Shown here in pieces: positions 27,301 through 33,935 of a stretch of 64,000 nucleotides of DNA; positions within the stretch are counted from its first letter, which is position 1, and every line of letters begins with the position of its first letter. A program made the position numbers and the translations under genes. The stretch comes from Amphritea balenae. GTDB taxonomy: Bacteria > Pseudomonadota > Gammaproteobacteria > Pseudomonadales > Balneatricaceae. The DNA lies in the NCBI RefSeq assembly GCF_003858655.1, contig NZ_RQXV01000001.1, positions 620,001 through 684,000 of the forward strand, in the 5' to 3' direction. Under the pieces are notes generated by a model. The model worked only from the letters and a program-made list of their open reading frames with translations, was not told the origin of the DNA and did no database searches.

Positions 27301-28690
27301 CGCCACCCGAGCTTGAGGATCCATCCTGATGTTCAGTTAACGTCGCATCAACGACTTCATCAATAGAACGATCGTGTTGGAGTTCATGCTCCACCTGCTC
27401 GCTCTGACTCCTTGATTCTCTCCGGCTATCCCTTTCCCGGCGTGACCAGTCAATAAAGGCCAGATTTATCTCTTCACAGGGGGCCAGACTAGTGGAATAA
27501 AGTAATCGTCCCAGTCCTCTGCCTGCCGGATACCAAGCATGCCGGTAGGTATTAACTAAACCGACCAGAACATTGCCACCCAATACCGCATAGCTGGAAA
27601 CTGAGTCATCACCAAAGGGGATAGCTGTGGCGACCTCTTTGCGATCAATCTCTTTCTCACCATCAAATACCAGCTTCACATCTTCAATATCGGTCAGCCG
27701 GACAATCTGTCGGAAGTGGTACTCTTTGGCGGCAAATTCACTGTTCGGACGCAAGCAGCAATTGCCATCAACATGCTCCTCATTAAGGCCGAACGATTCT
27801 GGTGATGCCTGCAGATCGGCTTCATCAGGATCTTCAATAGTTCCGGCCGGTAACGGGCCATCATGATCTTTAAGTCGGTCTTTTAGCTTGTCTATCAAGC
27901 TTTTCGGTACTGGCACAAATATCGGCAAGTGCCCCAACAAAAGGTCACCAAGCAATACCCTGTCATATTTTCGGGTAATCAGCTGATCATCACTCACAAC
28001 GTTGATTTGCATCTCGGTAATATCATTGAGAGCAATATGCCCAAGACTGACTGAAGAATACCCTTTGGTATCAGTACGCCCCTGCTTTAATTGAACAGTC
28101 TCTTCGCTATTCTCCAGGGTAACGCTGATGCTATAGCTGGCATTTGCTGCCATTTGACCCGTTTCATCCCCAATATTGAGTCGCAGTTTGCCAACTTTCG
28201 GGTCATCCTGTAGAGATCCATCGACCAGTTTCACCGGCTCCCTTGGCCCCTGACTTGGTAATACTGTAGAGCCCAGCTGCTTATTGAACTTACGCTGGAT
28301 CTCATTGTGTTTGATTGCAGTCGGTTGAATTATTTCTGAGATATTCGCTTCAATCGCCCTCGGCTGATTAAGCCCTAAACCAAAGGCATCCATAAGAAAT
28401 GGAGCCTCGGTTGCGGCATCCTGCAACTTTCCCAGTTCCTGAGTGACATGGGTGGCCCTGATGCGTATCTTAGCTGCAGCTTCTGTTTCGCCTTTGGCTT
28501 CCAGCATCTCTATTTCTTCGTTAAGGTTTTTAACCTCAGCTTCAACCTTATGAAAGTTATGCCGGGCCTCATCAATCTTTCCCTTAAGTAACTCAGACTC
28601 CCGGTTCGGTTTTGTTATCTCAAAATCCGCGTCATTTCTACGCTGCGATAAGCGCTCTTGAACTGGTTTTTTATCTGGACGCCTGGCCAT
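24305..28690 (-). CDS. Giant multidomain protein (1461 aa) with HEVVH zincin-like motif; unknown function
   Basis: Start chosen at 28690 (MARRPDKKPVQERL), as GGGAGG lies six bases before it. Not recognised as a named family. In order: a charged N-terminal coiled coil (~20-90), a beta-rich segment (~170-260) including YSISVTLENSEETVQL, a core (~380-720) with SLAPCEEINLAFIDWSRRERDSRRESRSQSEQ, a Gly/Ser-rich loop and SSSIRHQRATVVTTSYQKESERIKTRTIHNHN; then a less defined region to ~1000, a Gly/Ser/Thr linker (~1070-1110), an Ig-like segment (~1170-1250), and a C-terminal part containing LAHEVVHSLIG (~1374-1384) followed by a PHN and a GCLMNTG turn, as in zinc peptidases. No signal peptide or membrane helix. 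It could be a self-acting or structural protease, but this is inference. Confidence 0.85.
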   Translation of the reverse strand: MARRPDKKPVQERLSQRRNDADFEITKPNRESELLKGKIDEARHNFHKVEAEVKNLNEEIEMLEAKGETEAAAKIRIRATHVTQELGKLQDAATEAPFLMDAFGLGLNQPRAIEANISEIIQPTAIKHNEIQRKFNKQLGSTVLPSQGPREPVKLVDGSLQDDPKVGKLRLNIGDETGQMAANASYSISVTLENSEETVQLKQGRTDTKGYSSVSLGHIALNDITEMQINVVSDDQLITRKYDRVLLGDLLLGHLPIFVPVPKSLIDKLKDRLKDHDGPLPAGTIEDPDEADLQASPESFGLNEEHVDGNCCLRPNSEFAAKEYHFRQIVRLTDIEDVKLVFDGEKEIDRKEVATAIPFGDDSVSSYAVLGGNVLVGLVNTYRHAWYPAGRGLGRLLYSTSLAPCEEINLAFIDWSRRERDSRRESRSQSEQVEHELQHDRSIDEVVDATLTEHQDGSSSSGGGGASLDLGIFSIGGGGGSTSSSTNGRRDLHSSTVQGISESISQNSSSIRHQRATVVTTSYQKESERIKTRTIHNHNMNHMMNLEYFQVVEHYSVKTELVEEKPVLLIPYEVDQDMFGTISSFDKYVLNPSVPVTRFLDRHRRILSRLVPRRYRRAFKGLSRLLHCRDIYQIETPYATFSSWEIKLSNAWRPGISLRLETHSGQSVKLYPVGGSSSSPPTYFRSSAVRDSDIRALTISFDSNAAVQSLNLPSFLESIVGDLLEDATKFKLERVDMSVTTDRSRFLSTPQTYIVETVGVNTTLGVDNPSVEVGLTTPEPDFSSYRGREHEDYCQLKELIAHIQSNPMRYMRAIWMSENPDRRAIRFDRYQLDDTSLLDHIINRPRGVLGNYVAFELLDGHRLVAINSPDYVVSNRVITLPTRGVFGEVFLSCCNATEKRDVERFIDPERSCQSNAPDITGVSPGSRAQQTNLSPTDFAAPIVNLQTAPSLPDPTGTANALSVLGTPDIFRDLSHGAELLQFIDNATKEAFTSTRQHRAAMNAIAGDVVRGLVSAYTGVPVGGSGSGGGQAAQSGTTGITSTPSGATGAGAQTSTGGQSEAGQILNGQMVRQTNPTQISDGIQTIQRAVGSGQLTQEQGNAAINQLVGGTTASSDFNGAAAPAMTLIQPTSGSGLAFNPTAGDKSNEITVEVVVSNQPVGGRVEWSCIDPTAVIFDTPDQPVTKVTGLKPGLRTVTCTMYDSSNVPVTVINVPLSIPQFVTVREDVTQFNNSLATLGLTAHKNTLLQVMKTVAERSLSTSNVRLIWEMAPHNESLPSVHSGAGLAFGHTTDLTIFDVVSAGTPGVTISGGSGVGPGAFNELIGVFPGALDDPSGTVQIDDAIRQIVAATSGPSPDAALMNLKCAMIARYTGVVLAHEVVHSLIGMIVNPDRTSTPHNTPPIPGCLMNTGDQPTTTEVSGLEITDLVNFPDPGTFTDRGVATLLIPSAHVQAQIDLSFPISI

Positions 28691-28971
28691 GGTATACCCT
28701 CCCTGATAGTCCTGATCCCACAAATGGAACAACCTGAGGGCAGGCTCCATTGCGATAAAAAGGCAGAGAAAAGGTCTATAGAAAAGATCGGGGAGTACTG
28801 AAATGATTGAAACTGAGTCGCGATCCTTCGCTTCTTACGGCATCCCTGCCCGAGCCTTTAATTTAGTTCAGCACAATCAACAGTCAAACAGTTGTTTAGA
28901 AAATAGGACTAATTCTTATTCAGCTTTATTGTAAATAAAAGTAGTGCAGGCCAAGCACAAACTTTTGACTA

Positions 28972-30105
28972 TTACGGCTTATCCTTCAGGTTCACCGAAC
29001 CAAAAGTAGATTCAGCTTTCGCCTCGGAGAAAGCACCAGTGGCCAGAGATTCTTTAGCCGACAGTACCGGCTTAGTAGTCACTGTGAGCTTAGGCTTGGC
29101 CGGCTCCACCAGTTTCTCGTCCTGCCCTTTGCCCTGAGCTGCGCGCTCTTCACTGGGCGGGATACCCATCTGTTCGCGGTAACATTTACTGAAGTGAGGC
29201 GTCGACACAAAGCCACAAGCTGCGGCGATATCGATAATTGGCATTGTGCTCTGTTTCAGCAACTGCCGGGCCCTTAACAGACGGAGTTTGAGGTAGTATT
29301 TTGAGGGAGAGCAATCAAGGTATTTCTGGAACAGACGCTCCAACTGACGCCGGGACAGGTCGACATAATGCGCCAGCTCGTCCATCTCGATTACTTCTTC
29401 TATGTTCGCTTCCATCAGCGCAACCACTTCAACCAGTTTGGGTTGTGTTGTACCCAGAACATGTCGTAGTGGTACTTTCTGCTGATCACTTTCATCGCGA
29501 ATCCGGTCACAGATAAACATCTCTGAGATTGCTGCAGAAAGCTGGTAGCCATGTTCCTGTTTGATCATATTCAACATCATATCCAGCGGCACTGTGCCCC
29601 CGGTACAGGTCATACGATTGCGGTCAATACTGAACAGACGATTAGAGCAGTTCACTTTAGGGAAAGCTTCCTGCAATGACGCCAGGTACTCCCAGTGAGT
29701 ACTGCAATCATAGCCATTCATCAGCCCCGCATCGGCCAACAGATAAGCACCGGTACATACGCCACCGAGCTTACAGCCTTTACGGTCCATCTCCTGCAAC
29801 CAACTGATATGTGATTTGTTGTAGGCCTTAAGTACATTCACTCCGCCCGCAACAATCACCGTATCCAGATCGGGGCAACGCTGAACACCCGCATCCGGAG
29901 TGATTTTAATCCCATCGCTGGCACTGATCGGCTGACCATCCATCGTTAAAGTAAACCAGGAATAGAGTTCTTCACCGCTGAGCTGATTGGCCATCCGCAA
30001 CGCTTCAACTGCCGAGGCCAGCGAGATCATTGTGAAGTTATTCAGCAGCAGAAAGCCAATAGCGCGGGTACGCACGGTGGCCGGTTTGTTGTGCGAGTCA
30101 GTCAT
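28972..30105 (-). CDS. gbdR: GbdR, GATase1/AraC activator of betaine and dimethylglycine catabolism
   Basis: 377 residues: N-terminal DJ-1/PfpI-like (class I amidotransferase-type) domain (AIGFLLLNNFTMISLASAVEALRMANQLSGEELY) and C-terminal AraC double HTH (MDELAHYVDLSRRQLERLFQKYLDCSPSKYYLKLRLLRARQLLKQ, then ACGFVSTPHFSKCYREQMGIPP). These blocks closely resemble Pseudomonas GbdR, which senses glycine betaine and dimethylglycine. The pseudo-catalytic Cys sits in LGGVCTGAYLLADAGL. The C-terminal ~55 residues (from ~320) are a charged, low-complexity tail. As in Pseudomonas, it lies beside sdaB. Expected targets in the window are the dgc operon, the glyA-sox operon and perhaps the BCCT gene. Confidence 0.92.
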   Translation of the reverse strand: MTDSHNKPATVRTRAIGFLLLNNFTMISLASAVEALRMANQLSGEELYSWFTLTMDGQPISASDGIKITPDAGVQRCPDLDTVIVAGGVNVLKAYNKSHISWLQEMDRKGCKLGGVCTGAYLLADAGLMNGYDCSTHWEYLASLQEAFPKVNCSNRLFSIDRNRMTCTGGTVPLDMMLNMIKQEHGYQLSAAISEMFICDRIRDESDQQKVPLRHVLGTTQPKLVEVVALMEANIEEVIEMDELAHYVDLSRRQLERLFQKYLDCSPSKYYLKLRLLRARQLLKQSTMPIIDIAAACGFVSTPHFSKCYREQMGIPPSEERAAQGKGQDEKLVEPAKPKLTVTTKPVLSAKESLATGAFSEAKAESTFGSVNLKDKP

Positions 30106-30297
30106 AAGCGAACCTTTACTAAGAATGCGCTCTTAGCGAGTTATCAGGGTGTATTATTATAATTGTCGATCTTCCTGAAACGACAAGCAGATCATAATCT
30201 TTCATCAGATAGCAAAATCGATATCAAAAGAAGCATCAATTTAAAAACCATACTCAGATAGTGGACTTTACCTCAATACACTATAGCTGAAAACAAC

Positions 30298-30328
30298 AAA
30301 GCACCGCCCCCCTCAGGGGCAGTGCTTT
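30298..30328 (-). terminator. Terminator downstream of sdaB
   Basis: Stem AAAGCAC-CGCCCC / GGGGC-GTGCTTT, 90 bases beyond the sdaB stop, with a broken T run on the minus strand (TTGTTGTTTT). Confidence 0.7.
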
Positions 30329-30417
30329 ATGAATCTGTCAGGCTCGATAATTGTGTTGAGAAGCATCAATCCCGGCTTTTCACTGTCGCTTAACGTTAAG
30401 CTCAGCATATTCCCCAA

Positions 30418-31797
30418 TCAACACTCAATCGCGTTAACCGCCAGTCCTCCACGGGAGGTTTCTTTGTATTTGTCGTGCATATCCCGGCCGGTATCAGACA
30501 TAGTCTTGATCACCTTATCCAGCGAGATGAAATGCTCACCATCCCCCCGCAACGCCATCTGTGTTGCATTGATCGCTTTCACCGCGCCAATTGCATTACG
30601 CTCAATACAAGGCACCTGAACCAGGCCTCCCACAGGATCACAGGTCAGACCCAGGTTATGTTCCAGTCCGATCTCAGCGGCGTTTTCCACCTGTTCAGGT
30701 GAGCCGCCCAGTACTTCACACAAGCCAGCAGCAGCCATGGCACAGGCAGAACCTACTTCTCCCTGACAACCGACTTCAGCACCTGAGATGGAAGCATTTT
30801 TCTTACACAACGCGCCAATTGCTGCAGCAGCCAACAGGAAATCAACCACGCACTCTTCAGTCGCATTAGCTGTAAACTCGGTGTAGTACATCAGCACCGC
30901 GGGGATAATACCCGCTGCACCATTAGTTGGAGCGGTCACCATCCGTCCGCCACCGGCATTTTCTTCATTCACCGCCAGGGCATACAGGTTAATCCAGTCC
31001 ATCGCCCCCATAGTAGAGCTGATCACATTAGGCTTAGTAGAACGGATCAGAGATTTGTGCAGACTCATCGCCCGGCGCTTAACCTTCAGACCGCCAGGCA
31101 AGATACCCTCTTTATGCAGGCCAGTAGCAATACACTCTTTCATCGCCGCCCAGATATCCATCAGGCCATCACGGATTTCCTGCTCGGTACGCCAGACTTT
31201 TTCATTCTCCATCATCAGCTGGCTGACACTGAAGTTATTGGCCTCGCAGAGCTCTAATAGTTCGACCGCATTATTAAAGTCGTAAGGTAACTCAACCTGG
31301 GGTACCAGATGGGCATCGGCGGTGGCTTCACTTTCATCGATAACAAAACCGCCACCGATTGAGTAATAAGTGTTCTCGTACAGCAGGCTGTCATCTGCGC
31401 CAAACGCGGCTAAACGCATCGCATTCGGATGGTATGAAAGATTCTCTTCCAGCAGGTTCATATCCCGATCCCAGATAAATTCGATCGGATGACTACCAGC
31501 CAGATTCAGACTGTTACTTTCTTTCAGACCCGCCACGACCGGCAAAATCATTTCAGGATCAATACTGTGGGGACGTTCGCCCATCAGACCAACGATTACC
31601 GAGTTATCAGTACCATGGCCGATACCTGTCGCACTCAGGGATCCATACAGATCAACCTGAATCCGGGACACATCATTTACCAGTGCCTGCTGCCCGAGAT
31701 ACTCGACAAAATTAGCCGCCGCCACCATAGGGCCAACGGTATGAGAACTTGACGGGCCTACGCCTACTTTAAAAAGATCAAATACTGAAATAGACAT
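30418..31797 (-). CDS. sdaB: L-serine ammonia-lyase (iron-sulfur type)
   Basis: 459 residues from ATG 31797, with GGAGA seven bases ahead; the longer frame would add 23 poorly conserved residues. Single-chain SdaA/SdaB plan: N-terminal beta domain starting SVFDLFKVGVGPSSSHTVGPM and C-terminal alpha domain. Cys residues expected to hold the 4Fe-4S cluster are in EVGCQGEVGSACAMAAAG and CDPVGGLVQVPCIERN. Deaminates serine to pyruvate and ammonia, completing the betaine-to-pyruvate route after GlyA. Located beside gbdR, as in Pseudomonas. Terminator at 30298-30328. Confidence 0.96.
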   Translation of the reverse strand: MSISVFDLFKVGVGPSSSHTVGPMVAAANFVEYLGQQALVNDVSRIQVDLYGSLSATGIGHGTDNSVIVGLMGERPHSIDPEMILPVVAGLKESNSLNLAGSHPIEFIWDRDMNLLEENLSYHPNAMRLAAFGADDSLLYENTYYSIGGGFVIDESEATADAHLVPQVELPYDFNNAVELLELCEANNFSVSQLMMENEKVWRTEQEIRDGLMDIWAAMKECIATGLHKEGILPGGLKVKRRAMSLHKSLIRSTKPNVISSTMGAMDWINLYALAVNEENAGGGRMVTAPTNGAAGIIPAVLMYYTEFTANATEECVVDFLLAAAAIGALCKKNASISGAEVGCQGEVGSACAMAAAGLCEVLGGSPEQVENAAEIGLEHNLGLTCDPVGGLVQVPCIERNAIGAVKAINATQMALRGDGEHFISLDKVIKTMSDTGRDMHDKYKETSRGGLAVNAIEC

Positions 31798-32160
31798 AGA
31801 AAGTCTCCACCGCGCATGCATAGCGCTGATTATTATTCTGAAGGATGAATTATCTGCCGGAGTCACTGAGACCGTATGCCAGTTTACGACCTGTAGTTTT
31901 CTTAAACGGTCGTTATGTAGCGAATAGTAAATATCAGCAGAAGGAATTGAGACCGACCCGTGTGAGTAGAGCGATGATTACTCTCTTGGGGAAAACTAAT
32001 CACCGCTCAGGCCGGCCTCAAAAAGGGTTCACTGTCCTGTAATTCAGAACAGCGAAAAACTTAAAAACATTACGCTGCGAAACTTTAAAAGTACTCGCTA
32101 TAATCTCAATCGCAACACTTAGTACCAAGAGCATCACGAGTGCTGAACTGCATACAAAAA

Positions 32161-32275
32161 GCGTTACGAGCGATGGAAGTGCAAGGCACAAAGTTTACGG
32201 ATGAGCGGAGCATAGCAGCGCTATGTGAGCACCAGCCGTAAACTTTTAACGCAGTAATTCCAAGCGCAGTAGCTT
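32161..32275 (+). repeat. Covarying hairpin element, copy D
   Basis: Left end GCGTTACGAGCG, CAAGGC, perfect 11-bp arms AAAGTTTACGG (32190-32200) and CCGTAAACTTT (32236-32246), central CATAGC-AGC-GCTATG as in copy A, right end AAGCGCAGTAGCTT. The purU stop codon (32276-32278) lies in the element's terminal CTTTTA. The preceding 31867-32160 shows nothing recognisable apart from the sdaB upstream region. Confidence 0.85.
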
Positions 32276-33148
32276 TTAATGACTAAAGATCACCGTCCGG
32301 CTACCGTTCAGGAACACCCGCTTCTCAATGTGATATCGGATCGCATTAAACAGCGTTACCCGCTCGACATCCTGGCCTTTTGATACCAGATCTTCAGGAT
32401 AATAAGCGTGGTCTACAGTCTGAATTCCCTGGGCAATAATAGGGCCCTCATCCAGATCATTGTTTACATAATGCGCAGTCGCACCCACCATCTTCACACC
32501 TTTTTCCCAGGCCTGATGATAAGGACGTGCACCTTTAAAGCCCGGTAATAGCGAGTGATGAATGTTGATCGCTTTGCCGTTTAACTGCTCGCACATCCAG
32601 GGTGATAGCACCTGCATGTAACGGGCCAGTACTACCAGTTCAATATCGTACTGATCTAACAATTTAACGATCTCAGCTTCCTGATACGGCTTAGTCTCAG
32701 CACTGATCGGCAAGTGGTAATACGGAATATCGTGCCACTCAGCCAGTTCTTTCAGGTCAGGATGGTTAGAGATAATCACCGGAATCTCGATGTTCAGCTG
32801 ACCGGTACGGTGGCGGTACAACAGATCGTTCAGGCAGTGATCGTATTTAGATACCAGAATAGCCACACGCTGACGGTGTTGCGGCTCGGTCAGCTGCCAC
32901 TCCATATCGAATTCTGCAGCACGGGAAGCAAACTCAGCATTAAACTGCTCTGCGCTGAAGTTCTCATTTTGCGGCTGGAATTCAATGCGGATAAAGAAAT
33001 TTTTGGATTCGCTATCATCAAACGAATGAATCTCTTCCACATAGTTTCCGGCTTCCGCCATATAGCGGGTTACCACATCAACCGTACCCAAAATACTTGG
33101 GCAACTGGCGGTAAAGATCCATGGCTTAGCGTGGTTAGTAGAGGTCAT
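32276..33148 (-). CDS. purU: Formyltetrahydrofolate deformylase
   Basis: 290 residues from ATG 33148 (AGGAG at seven bases; the ATG two codons earlier is too close to it). N-terminal ACT domain (PWIFTASCPSILGTVDVVTRYMAEAGNYVEEIHSFDD) and C-terminal formyltransferase-like domain with catalytic block INIHHSLLPGFKGARPYHQAWEKGVKMVGATAHYVN. Hydrolyses 10-formyl-THF to formate and THF, so THF is recovered when sarcosine oxidation floods the one-carbon pool. Last gene of the glyA-soxBDAG-purU operon, the same order as in Pseudomonas (purU2). Its stop is formed by the end of a hairpin repeat. Confidence 0.96.
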   Translation of the reverse strand: MTSTNHAKPWIFTASCPSILGTVDVVTRYMAEAGNYVEEIHSFDDSESKNFFIRIEFQPQNENFSAEQFNAEFASRAAEFDMEWQLTEPQHRQRVAILVSKYDHCLNDLLYRHRTGQLNIEIPVIISNHPDLKELAEWHDIPYYHLPISAETKPYQEAEIVKLLDQYDIELVVLARYMQVLSPWMCEQLNGKAINIHHSLLPGFKGARPYHQAWEKGVKMVGATAHYVNNDLDEGPIIAQGIQTVDHAYYPEDLVSKGQDVERVTLFNAIRYHIEKRVFLNGSRTVIFSH

Positions 33149-33222
33149 ATGCATTCTCCTGACAATAGGACGCCGTTAACGGCTTTTTTAGCAAAGCAGT
33201 CACAGGCAAGTTAAGAAGTAGA

Positions 33223-33248
33223 AACCGGTCTGCGGTTGCAGACCGGTT
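33223..33248 (-). terminator. Intra-operon hairpin between soxG and purU
   Basis: Perfect 11-bp stem AACCGGTCTGC / GCAGACCGGTT with a four-base loop, 15 bases after the soxG stop. Only a short T stretch follows, so it may be a partial terminator or an mRNA 3'-end stabiliser that sets sox versus purU levels. Confidence 0.55.
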
Positions 33249-33263
33249 AGTTCGAGCTAAGAG

Positions 33264-33935
33264 TCAGGCTTCGATTACCAGACCAAACTCACGGCTGGCA
33301 TCTTGCAGCCAGAGCCAGATGTAGTCAGCAAAGCTGCGACGAATGATCAACTCAAAGCGCTGTTCACCGGTGCGGCGGACAATCGCTGTGCTCTTAGAAA
33401 ACACAGTCGATACCACTTTACCCACAGGAAAGTGCTTAGAGTGCAGATCGATCGGGATACACTTCTTCAGCAGCTCAACAACATCAGTACCAGACAGTTC
33501 CAGTACGGTTGAACCACCACTGCTGTTTACCAGCGAGTAGTGACCACCCATCTCATCACGGAACTTAGACTCGATATCAAATGCTTCGAGGCCCGGCACC
33601 AGAATCAGCCACTCATCAGGAGACATCCAGCGAATGGAGTAGTCGCCATTTTCAGCAGAGGTCAGTGGTTGTAGTGGTAAAGCTACACCCAGCACCCGCT
33701 CAACAGCAGCCAGCTGATCAGCATTTTCAGGATTGCAGCGTAGCGTCAGATGACCCAGCAGTTTGTGCTCACGCAAGTGAACACCACCAGTTTTAGGGCC
33801 TTGCTTTGCAAGGCTTTCCAGGTCCGCATGGTGCAGCGGAGACTGCCCCTGAATTTCAGGACCAGGTACCTGATCCATTACTGCAGCTTTAGTCGCTGCA
33901 ATTTCTGCTGGTGTCATTACATTCAAATCAGACAT
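33264..33935 (-). CDS. soxG: Sarcosine oxidase, gamma subunit
   Basis: 223 residues. Start at 33935 (MSDLNVMTPAEI) with GGGGAG seven bases before; overlaps the end of soxA by 8 bases, so translation is coupled. SoxG features: GHLTLRCNPENADQLAAVERVLGVALPLQPLT, IRWMSPDEWLILVPG, and a C-terminal FELIIRRSFADYIWLWLQDASREFGL. It forms, with SoxB, SoxD and SoxA, the heterotetramer that oxidatively demethylates sarcosine to glycine, giving H2O2 and methylene-THF. Confidence 0.95.
   Translation of the reverse strand: MSDLNVMTPAEIAATKAAVMDQVPGPEIQGQSPLHHADLESLAKQGPKTGGVHLREHKLLGHLTLRCNPENADQLAAVERVLGVALPLQPLTSAENGDYSIRWMSPDEWLILVPGLEAFDIESKFRDEMGGHYSLVNSSGGSTVLELSGTDVVELLKKCIPIDLHSKHFPVGKVVSTVFSKSTAIVRRTGEQRFELIIRRSFADYIWLWLQDASREFGLVIEA

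Noticed and set aside
31845-32042. 65-codon open frame upstream of sdaB
   Set aside because: No convincing ribosome site or domain, and it opens inside the sdaB leader; treated as noncoding.
33169-33186. Plus-strand terminator GCCGTTAACGGC with T run
   Set aside because: All genes around it run leftward; on the minus strand there is no T run after the palindrome, so it is probably incidental.
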